Made by a program: the position numbers and the translations under genes. A stretch of DNA of 64,000 nucleotides from Alkalimonas mucilaginosa (lineage in GTDB: Bacteria > Pseudomonadota > Gammaproteobacteria > Enterobacterales > Alteromonadaceae): NCBI RefSeq assembly GCF_036327005.1, contig NZ_JAUGZK010000012.1, positions 1 through 64,000 on the forward strand, in the 5' to 3' direction. Below the pieces are notes generated by a model, which saw only the letters and a list, made by a program, of their open reading frames with translations, was not told where the DNA came from and searched no databases. Of this stretch, positions 17,448 to 25,800 are shown in pieces; the stretch's first letter is position 1, and each line of letters begins with the position of its first letter.

Positions 17448-19154
17448 TTAAACGGAGTAACTGGCCTGATGCCTTGTGCCAGGCTGGTAGTCCGGGGTTA
17501 CAATGCTATCAATAAACTGCCAGTGGCACTGCACCTCTGCTGCGGTAATGTCCAGTACCATAAAGCCGCGTTGATGCACATTGCACCACTGCAAATCCGG
17601 GATCAGCAGTTGAAAAGCAGCCGCCAGCCCGGCGGCCTGCTCTGGTGCAATTGACAGGTACTTTTCGATGCCCGGCGAGCTGACACTGGCGGTGGCAAAC
17701 TCTACCCCAACCACTTCCCCATGCTGATCGCTCAGCACGCTGTGCCAGGCATTGTGGGTGTCTCCTGCCAGTACAACCAAAGGTTTATTCAGCATTTTGG
17801 CGGTCGCAAACAGCTGTTCGCGCTCACGCGGGTAGCCATCCCAGGCATCCAGGTTGTAAGGCATAAGCTGCGAGACTCTGGCCAGATCGGTTGGCTCGGG
17901 ATCCCGCCCCTGCTGCTGTGCCAACAACACCCGCTGTTTGGCAGCGGTTAAGTCCTGCAGTTTCGCCGGTAAAGTGCTGTAATCGGTCACAGCCAGCAAC
18001 TCTGCCGGCAAATGCATTTTCGCCATCAGCACCTGTTGACCCAGTAGCTGCCATTTGGCTTTGGATCCACGCAACTGCCCGCTCAGCCACTGCAACTGCT
18101 CTGCCCCCAATAAAGCCCGCTCCGCTCCCATAGCCTGGCGAAATGCATCTGTGGCAAAGGCTCCGCTTTGTGGATCGATAAAATCTTTGTAATCCAGCTG
18201 TTGATCGCGGGCAATCAAACGGGTATCCAGCAAATGCAAACTGGCCAGGTCACCGCATTGAAAACTGCGGTAGATCTGAATGCTCTCTTCCCCCATCGGT
18301 GGACGAATAGGCAACCACTCGTAGTAGGCCTGCACCGCTGCCGCCCGACGGACGAAGAAATCCCCCTCGGTCTCTGGCTGATGATTTTCGGCGCCGCTGT
18401 GCCAGGTATCGTTGCTGATTTCATGATCATCCCACACCAGGTACCAGGGCAAGGTGGCATGCAGTTCTTGCAAGTCAGGATCGGTCCGGTACAGCGCATA
18501 CCGTTTGCGGTAATCTGTCAGGCTAATGGTTTCAGTGGCGTTATCAGGTGCCAGGGTTCGCCCGAGCTGCTCAGCATACTCGCTGGCATAGCCATCAGCC
18601 GGGTACTCGTAAATGTAGTCCCCTAAGTGCACCACAGCATCCAGGTCCTGCCGTTTGCACGCTTCCCGGTATACATGAAAATAACCGGCCGGATAATTGG
18701 AGCAGGAAAAGACCGCCAGCTTCCAGGGCGCCAATCCTTCTGCTGGCAGAGTCTGTGTCTGGCCCACCCGGCTTTCACCATTGGCTGCGATAAAGCGGTA
18801 GTAATAGCGCTGGCCTGCAACCAGCTGCTGCACATCAATTTTCACGGTAAAGTCTTTCTCCGCAGAGGTGCTGACCTGGCCACTACGCACCAGTTCACTA
18901 AACTCAGCATCTGTTGCCAACTGCCAGGCCAGAGTAATGGTGTTTTCAGTAGCCAGGGTTGGAATAGCTCTGGTCCACAGGATGATAGCGCTCTGGCTGG
19001 CATCACCACTGGCCACACCATGACTGAACACCACAGCGCTTAATTGCTGCTGTGAACCAAGCGGGTTGCAACCAGTCAGCAGGGTTGACACGCCTGCCAC
19101 AGCCAGGCAGGAGGCTGAAAATTTTAAAAAATCCCGGCGGGAAACATAGGACAT
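17448..19154 (-). CDS. PhoD-family alkaline phosphatase/phosphodiesterase, Tat-exported lipoprotein
   Basis: 568 residues. The N-terminus has the twin-arginine motif SRRDFLK (5-11) and a lipobox LTGC at the end of the hydrophobic stretch, so it should be exported folded and lipid-anchored. The catalytic domain shows FSCSNYPAGYF, VVHLGDYIYEY, WDDHEISNDTW and LAGDTHNAWHS, the metal-binding set of PhoD. These enzymes release phosphate from phosphomonoesters and diesters such as teichoic or nucleotide-type substrates, usually under phosphate limitation. I saw no convincing Pho box upstream. Confidence 0.88.
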   Translation of the reverse strand: MSYVSRRDFLKFSASCLAVAGVSTLLTGCNPLGSQQQLSAVVFSHGVASGDASQSAIILWTRAIPTLATENTITLAWQLATDAEFSELVRSGQVSTSAEKDFTVKIDVQQLVAGQRYYYRFIAANGESRVGQTQTLPAEGLAPWKLAVFSCSNYPAGYFHVYREACKRQDLDAVVHLGDYIYEYPADGYASEYAEQLGRTLAPDNATETISLTDYRKRYALYRTDPDLQELHATLPWYLVWDDHEISNDTWHSGAENHQPETEGDFFVRRAAAVQAYYEWLPIRPPMGEESIQIYRSFQCGDLASLHLLDTRLIARDQQLDYKDFIDPQSGAFATDAFRQAMGAERALLGAEQLQWLSGQLRGSKAKWQLLGQQVLMAKMHLPAELLAVTDYSTLPAKLQDLTAAKQRVLLAQQQGRDPEPTDLARVSQLMPYNLDAWDGYPREREQLFATAKMLNKPLVVLAGDTHNAWHSVLSDQHGEVVGVEFATASVSSPGIEKYLSIAPEQAAGLAAAFQLLIPDLQWCNVHQRGFMVLDITAAEVQCHWQFIDSIVTPDYQPGTRHQASYSV

Positions 19155-19259
19155 GCTATCTACTCCAGAGAAAAACTTTAGAGTAAAAGCTTTATGTTTC
19201 CGCAGAATGACAATGCCAAACGCCTGCTGGGTGCTTAGCCATCCAACAAAGTTGCCCTT

Positions 19260-19910
19260 TTAAAAACTCAGCTGCATGCCGGCATAGGCAGAGCGCCCCA
19301 TACCCGGCACGCCAATGCCAAAGGGGATCCCGTTCAGCGACATAGTGGTGCCCTGACCAACATAGCTGCCACCGGCCGGTAAGGTGTAAAATTTGTTCAG
19401 TAAGTTTTCTACCCCAAGGTCCAGCCGCAACCTCTGCCAGCTGTGGCTCAGCCGAAGGTTGAGCAGGCCATAACCGGCGGTATCCACTTCATTGCGAATA
19501 CTTGATAAGCGCTGCTTGCCCGAGACGACCTGCCACTCCAGGCTGTTGTCCCAATCAGCCAGTTGCTGCTGCAGACTAAAGCGGGCCTGCCATGGCAGCG
19601 TTTGGTAAAGGCCATCTTGCGTGTCGGTATTTTTCGCATCCAGATAGCTGATGTTGCCGTGCAGTTGCCACAGGCCACTGGCATTGGCTGCCAACTGAGT
19701 GGCCGCGGTGAAATCCAACCCCTGCAGGCGTGCTGCCTGGTTTTGGTACTGCAGCACATTGAACTGGCCAGCTTGCCAGTTGGCGTTGGCTGCCGCCGCA
19801 TCGATAAAATCTTTCACCCGGGTATGGTAGGCATTCAGACTGACTTGATGCAGCTGATTGTCGCTCAGCCAGCTCAGGCTGGCTGAGACGGTCTGGGCTT
19901 TTTCGGTTTT
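19260..19910 (-). pseudogene. TonB-dependent receptor, C-terminal remnant
   Basis: The frame encodes only the last part of a beta-barrel: ASLSWLSDNQLHQVSLNAY, then LDLGVENLLNKFYTLPAG and the terminal RSAYAGMQLSF. Similarity begins at about 19908 and the frame hits a stop at 19911-19913, so the signal peptide, plug and most of the barrel are missing. There is no proper start; a GTG at 19817 is internal to the barrel. The break lies right against the hipB promoter region, so a deletion or an insertion that brought in the hip genes probably removed the 5' part. Confidence 0.8.
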
Positions 19911-19946
19911 TTACGCTTCATCGTATATTAAGCAAAGTTACGGTAA

Positions 19947-19983
19947 AGCGTAAATTGACACCAATTACGCTAAGGCGTATAAA
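19947..19983 (+). promoter_or_regulatory. hipB promoter with overlapping operator
   Basis: TTGACA (19955-19960) and TATAAA (19978-19983) are 17 bases apart, a near-consensus sigma-70 promoter. An inverted repeat, AGCGTAAATT (19947-19956) and AATTACGCT (19963-19971), covers the -35. A further TTACGCT half-site is at 19911-19917. This fits autoregulation by the HipB-like protein encoded 35 bases downstream. Confidence 0.7.
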
Positions 19984-20017
19984 GTTAAGAATCCAGCAAA
20001 ATTTGGAGTCAATTTTC

Positions 20018-20272
20018 ATGCATATCACCCGCCCGGAGCAGCTAAGCACGCTGATTAAAGCGTATCGCAAAAAACACAGGGTCACTCAGGCCGAGATAGC
20101 GCAGCTCGTTGGCCTTCGGGTGGCGACCATTTCTGATTTTGAGAACAAACCCGAATCGTGCAAATTAGCCACTTTTTTTAAAATCCTTGCCGCGCTGCAG
20201 TTACAACTGGAGATTAGCCCCCGCGATCAGGCTTCAGAGCCAGGCCAGAGCACATGGCAGGAGGGCTGGTAA
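20018..20272 (+). CDS. hipB: HipB-like XRE-family antitoxin/repressor
   Basis: 84 residues from ATG 20018, which has GGAG 9 bases ahead. The helix-turn-helix is VTQAEIAQLVGLRVATISDFE, followed by the HipB-like KPESCKLATFFKILAALQLQLEI. HipB proteins repress their own operon and neutralise the kinase toxin HipA. The C-terminal tail (about 12 residues after SPRD) is short. It looks intact, but its toxin partner is reduced to a fragment, so it now acts at most as an orphan repressor. Confidence 0.8.
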   Translation: MHITRPEQLSTLIKAYRKKHRVTQAEIAQLVGLRVATISDFENKPESCKLATFFKILAALQLQLEISPRDQASEPGQSTWQEGW

Positions 20273-20273
20273 A

Positions 20274-20387
20274 TTGGACAGGCTGGATGTTTACATGAAT
20301 GGGATGAGAGTTGGTGAATACCAGCGCGATAGTCGGGGGGCGAATGCGTTCATTTACGATACTGCTTTGAATCTGTCCCCGAATTGA
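20274..20387 (+). pseudogene. hipA: hipA N-terminal remnant
   Basis: One base after the hipB stop, a TTG opens a frame that reads LDVYMNGMRVGEYQRDSRGA and continues AFIYDT, the typical first 30 residues of HipA, then ends at TGA 20385-20387 after 37 codons. The intact protein has about 400-440 residues, including a kinase domain that is wholly absent. The convergent pbpC stop is only 3 bases further on, so the rest was deleted. Confidence 0.75.
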
Positions 20388-20389
20388 CA

Positions 20390-22801
20390 CTACTGCACCC
20401 GCAGCCGCTGGCTGGCAACCCCGCCTAAATCATCCACCACCCGCAGTTGGAACTCGCCGGCTTCGCCTTGCCAGAACAAGGTTTCTCCCGGTGTCACCGA
20501 GCCAAGGTAGCGGTTATCCAAAAACCAGTGGGCTTTGCTGACGGCGCCGTCGAAGCTGGCCTGCAGGGCGATTTGTTGCTGCTCGGCCCGGTTGCCTAAC
20601 TGGTAAGTAAGCGCCGGTTGCGGCGAGCGGATTTGCGGCGCTTGCTGCGACAAGGCCGGCTGGCCGCTACAGGCCTGCTGATAAGGCGGCGGTGCGGTCA
20701 GCATCAACCCCGACATCTGATAGGCAAAGGCGATATCCGATGGCCAAAACTCAAACACCTTCAGCTCCGTGGCCGGAGGCTGATGGCGGCAGGCGCGTAA
20801 CCCGGTGGCGATATCAATCGGCACAGCGCGGTGGACATCCGATACCTTAATCGGCGACACGCCGGGAATAAACCAACCCGGCTGGCTATGTGGGCAGTAG
20901 CGGTTGGGCAGCTCGCCACTGCGGCTGCAAAGCGCCACCTGCTTTAGATTGAGCGACGCGGCCGGGTTAAATAAACGCTGCTCTTGCGCGGGCTGGCGGG
21001 GTAATTTTGCCAACAGTTCAAACAACAAGGGGCCGGCGGCACTGCGGCCAACAAGGTTGGGGTTGCCCCGGCCATCGAAATTGCCCAGCCAGACGGCCAA
21101 TAGGTAATCGCCGCTCAGCGCAACCGACCAGGCATCCCGAAACGCATAGGAGGTACCGGTTTTCCAGGCCACAGGCGCCCCTTCCAGCAACTCATGCAAT
21201 AAACCATGCTGCGGTTTGGCGTGCTGGCGCAGCATATCCAGCGTTAAAAAAGCCGCTTCCGGGGTGAGCAGTTGCGGTGCTGCTGTGGGCGAAGCCTGCA
21301 CCTCCGCTTGCCAGCGAAGTGGTTGCCAGCGGCCCTGATTGCCCAGCATCCCATACAGTTGCACCAGTTGCTGCATGCTCAGCTCCATGCCCCCCAGCAC
21401 CAACGCCAGGCCATAATGCTCGGCAGGTTGCGGCAGTCCCACCCCGGCCTGCTGCAACCATTGATAAAAATCCGGTTGCTTCAGGCCGGCCTGCAGCTGC
21501 ACCGCCGGCACATTGCGGCTGTTAATCAGTGCCTCGGTTGCGCTGATTGGCCCGACAAACTGTCGATCGAAATTTTCCGGATTAAAATGGCCATAACGGC
21601 GCGGCAAGTCGGTGAGCAGGCTTTGCGGGTGGATCAGGCCTTGTTGCAGTGCCAGCGCATAGACAAAAGGCTTTAAAGCTGAGCCGGGTGAGCGCCTGGC
21701 GCTGACGCCATCGACCTGCCCGAAAATCGCCTCGTTGTAAAAATCGGCCGAGCCAAGCCAGACCTGTACCTGCATGGTGCTGCGCTGTACCAGCAATACA
21801 CTGGCATTGTGAAAACCCTGGTCGGCATGCCGCCGCAAGTAGGAGTCCACACCTTGCTCCAGCTGCTGCTGCCACTGGGGGTGCAGACTGGTGTAAAAAC
21901 GCCCTTCGCTCTGGCCCTGCGCCTGCAATTGATTGATAAAATGCGGTGCCTGGTAAGGCAAGTCCGAGCGATGATAAAAACGCAGCGGTAAACGCAAGCG
22001 TTCAGCGCTAGCTGACTCGGCTGCCCCGGGTTCTGCCAGCCAGAGTGCCACTAAGCGCTGGCGCGCCAGCTCGAGCTGCTGTTGGCCTGCCATGGTATGC
22101 GGGCTGCGCTGATTCGGGTTTTGCGGGATCACACTCAGGGCTAAGGCTTCCGCCACCGTCAGCCGGTGTGCTTCTTTGCCAAAGTAAATCAGGCTGGCCG
22201 CTGCCACCCCCTCGATATTGCCGCCGTAAGGGGCGTAATTAAAGTAGGCTTCCAGCAGTTCGTCTTTGCTAAAATGCCGCTCCAGGTAAAGCGCATAACC
22301 GAGTTGCCTGAGCTTACCGCCAAGGCTACGACTATCCAGCTGAAAGCGCAGCCGCGCCAGCTGCATGCTCAGCGTTGAAGCCCCCTGACGCCGCCCCCCT
22401 TGCAGCACACTGTGCCAAAAAGCACGGCCAACAGCACGTACATCAAGGCCATAGTGCTGGTAAAAGCGCCGATCTTCGTACAACAGCGTGGCTTGCTGCA
22501 GCGCCGGGGCGATATCGTCCAAAGGTACGCGCAGCCGGTAACGCTGATCTGCGGCTAAGCGCAGACTCAGCAAGTCACCATTGGCAGCAAAGTAGGCGCT
22601 GCTTTGTGGGTAGTGCCGATACAAATCCGGCTTTGGCGAAAACAGCAGCCATAGCAACGGTAGCAGCACCAGTAGCAACAGGCTGCCAAGGGCCAGCGCC
22701 AGCAGGGCCTTTCGCCGTGAGCGCCCTGGCATTCGTCGCGCACTCACTCGCTCCTTCACCCGCTTCTTCACCACAGCCCTCTGCCCCTTAGCGGGTCGCA
22801 T
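20390..22801 (-). CDS. pbpC: Penicillin-binding protein 1C
   Basis: 803 residues. One membrane anchor (about 30-54) is followed by a GT51 transglycosylase domain (LYEDRRFYQHYG, QGASTLSMQLARL) and a transpeptidase domain with SPGSALKPF (SxxK), NSRN and KTGTSY, then a BiPBP_C beta domain at the end. It polymerises peptidoglycan in the periplasm and is not normally essential. It overlaps the 3' end of the alpha-2-macroglobulin gene by 14 bases, the same pairing as yfhM-pbpC in Escherichia coli. Confidence 0.93.
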   Translation of the reverse strand: MRPAKGQRAVVKKRVKERVSARRMPGRSRRKALLALALGSLLLLVLLPLLWLLFSPKPDLYRHYPQSSAYFAANGDLLSLRLAADQRYRLRVPLDDIAPALQQATLLYEDRRFYQHYGLDVRAVGRAFWHSVLQGGRRQGASTLSMQLARLRFQLDSRSLGGKLRQLGYALYLERHFSKDELLEAYFNYAPYGGNIEGVAAASLIYFGKEAHRLTVAEALALSVIPQNPNQRSPHTMAGQQQLELARQRLVALWLAEPGAAESASAERLRLPLRFYHRSDLPYQAPHFINQLQAQGQSEGRFYTSLHPQWQQQLEQGVDSYLRRHADQGFHNASVLLVQRSTMQVQVWLGSADFYNEAIFGQVDGVSARRSPGSALKPFVYALALQQGLIHPQSLLTDLPRRYGHFNPENFDRQFVGPISATEALINSRNVPAVQLQAGLKQPDFYQWLQQAGVGLPQPAEHYGLALVLGGMELSMQQLVQLYGMLGNQGRWQPLRWQAEVQASPTAAPQLLTPEAAFLTLDMLRQHAKPQHGLLHELLEGAPVAWKTGTSYAFRDAWSVALSGDYLLAVWLGNFDGRGNPNLVGRSAAGPLLFELLAKLPRQPAQEQRLFNPAASLNLKQVALCSRSGELPNRYCPHSQPGWFIPGVSPIKVSDVHRAVPIDIATGLRACRHQPPATELKVFEFWPSDIAFAYQMSGLMLTAPPPYQQACSGQPALSQQAPQIRSPQPALTYQLGNRAEQQQIALQASFDGAVSKAHWFLDNRYLGSVTPGETLFWQGEAGEFQLRVVDDLGGVASQRLRVQ

Positions 22802-25800
22802 CGGCCTGTGTCACCACAAAGCGACCAGGGGCTGTACTGGCCTGCACCGACAGATCGTACATCGACTGAGCCAGCACGGCAGGCACGGCAAAGTCGCCCG
22901 CAGCCGTTACCTTCACCTGATAACGCAGCTCGGTCATCTGGGGGCCAAAGCTGGCGTAATACACCAGCCGGTCTTCACGGATATCGACATAATCAGCGCG
23001 CCAGCGCCCGCTGTCACGCGGTACTGAGCTACGTACCACGCTAAAACCTGCCGGCAGCAAATCGACCACCGCCACATTGCTGTGCCAGCCACCCGACACA
23101 CTGCGTAGCCGCAACCGAACCGTCAACTCATCGCCCTGGCTGGCGCTGCTGACCTGCTGGCCGTTCGCATCCAGATAATCGCGCACTACCTCGAGTTGGT
23201 TGGCAACCGCTTGCGTCGGAGGCTCTTGGGAAAAACCGCTTTCACTTAACGCATAAAACAGCGGCTGCTGGCTTTCCAATACGATGTGCGCCGCTGCTGT
23301 GCTCACAGCAGCGCGCGGTATGGCACTGGCATCCTCCAGCAGCGGCAATGCGCTGCGCTCACCGCTTAGATCCAGCTGGTAAAAATCAGGCACCGTCGCA
23401 GCAGCGTCGCTCTGCAATTGGCCATAGGCTGACAACGCCAGCACCGTATAGGCCGATGCGATGGTGTTGTACTGCCCCTGAAACACCGGCTGCAACAAAG
23501 CCAGCAGATCCTGACCATCGAGCGCCCTGGCCCGCTCGGAAAAATGGCTGGACAGCAAGTAGACATACTGCGCATCCAGGCTCAGTTGCGACTGAAAAGC
23601 CGGGTTGGCAAAAGGCGGCAGGGCCGTGGTGGTGCGCGCCAGATAAGCACTTTGCAAGGCGGAACCTTTGCCTAAGCGGTAGCCGGATAACAAAGGCCGC
23701 GCCAACTCTGGTTGCTGCAGCAATTGGTAGCTGGCCGCCATATAGATGGCGGTGATGTCGCTTTTCCAGGCCTGTTTGTGCTGTTGCTCCAGTCGCTCGT
23801 GCAACTCGACCAGGTAATTGGTGGTGACTTCGCCGCTGCGGGTTAACAGGTAAATGGCATTGGCACGTAACCGGGCCTGATACAGGTTGCCTCCGGCCTG
23901 GCGCGCCAGCTGCCGCAAATACCCCAGCCCCGATTGGTACAGATAATCTGGCACCACCAAGCCCTGCTCACGCGCGACCAGTAAGAAGTGCATCGCATAG
24001 ATGCTGGGGAAATCAGCACTGTGGTACCCATCCGGCCAGAAGCTAAAGCCGCCATCGCTTTGCTGGCGCTCTGCCAGCTTTTGGATCAGCACGGCAAACT
24101 TCTCGTTTAGCTGCGGCCATTGCGCCTGATACGACGGCTGCTGTACCAGACCCAGCCAGGGGAACACCTGCGACACCACCTGCTCGGTGCAGCCGTGCGG
24201 GTACTGCTCCAGGTAATGGGTAAAGCTCTCTGCCAACACCAGGGGATTGGCCGAAGCAATCACCTGCTGCTTGGCGAAAGCATCGTACAAGGGGTAACGG
24301 GTGGCAAGATGCACCGGGCCTTTGGCGGCATAACCGGCCTTCAGGCTGCTTTGATAATGGCTGGCCGGACGAATGCTCAGGCTAACACTGCGGCTGGCCT
24401 GCTCCATCAGCTCCCCTTGCTGATAGGTCGCGCTGAAGCTCAGGCTGGCCTCGCCCGGCACCGCCCCGGCCTGAACCCGAAAACGGGCGCTTTGCTCGCT
24501 GTTTTCACTAATGAAGAGCAGCTGCTCGGTGTCGCCGATGGCCGTTAAGTTGTCGGGCAAACTAAGCGCCACCCGAATGGGCGCATCCTGGCCCGAGCCT
24601 TTCACACCATTGGCCACCGACAGATTGATATCAAACGCATCGCCCGGTGCGGCACTGGTCAGTACTTCCGGGGTGAGCACAAAGGGACCGCGCACCCGCA
24701 GATCCTGACTGACTGCGGCGAAGGCTTCATCGCCAACAGCCACCGCCATCAGTTTCAGATTGCCGCTAAAACTGGCTGGTACTGTCACTTGCCGGCTGGC
24801 CAGTTCGGTATCGGCTTTCACCACACCCAGCCAAAACACACCGGGTTGCTCGGCCCTGCGGGCAAAGGGGTTCAGATTGCTGTCCAGCATTAGGCGGCTG
24901 CCTGTCACCATCAGCCTTTCTGCATCACCGCCAACCCCGGCTAACTGTCGCTGCAAAGCACTGAATTCCGGCAGGATCAGATCCAGCATTTGCAGGCTGC
25001 GTACCTGCAGCGCACGCTTTTGCAGGTAATGGCCCAGCGGATCGGGCAGCTGATAGCCGGCTACCTGCAAAATCCCTTCATCCACACCATACAGCAGCAA
25101 GTCCGCCGGCCGATCGGTTTGATAATCAAGGCGAAAGGCCTGGCCCGGCCGCACTTCTTCCGGCGCCTGCAGCTGAATGGCCAGCTCACGCTTGCTGCGA
25201 TCGATGTCAAAGGGCACCACGGCGTAACTCAGCGGGCTGACAAAGAGCGCATCCGAGTCGGCGCCGCGCACAAAACTGACATTGATGTAAGCATTGCCTT
25301 CTATCCCTTCAGGCACTTCAATCGACTGGATGCTGCTGGTGGTATCGGCGGTAAACCAGCGAAATGCATGCACTTTGTCGCTTTCGATGCTGATTAAACC
25401 ACTGCCGGTATAAGGCGCGGTGATATTCAGTTCAATCCGCTCACCGGCCTGATACGCCGGCTTATTCAGCCGTACCTGCAGGGCGGCATTTTTCTCCAGC
25501 ATGGCGCTGATATTGCCTGCCCCCACCACACTGAAGGCGACTTTGCCCAGCAACTGGTCATCTTTTACCAGCTGCAACTCAAAGTCTCCGGCCGTATCGG
25601 TGGGCAGGGCATAGTCGCTGCCTGTGGCTTCGATGCGAAAGGGACTTTCACTGACCGTCAGTTGCTGCACAATGCTCTGATACTGATAGGTACCATCCCG
25701 TTGTTTCACCAAACTCGACAGCGGGCGCTGCTCCACCAGCTTCAGCGTGATGCCATCCAGCTCGATTTGCTGCAGCTCTGGGTTGATGGCAATAAACTGC

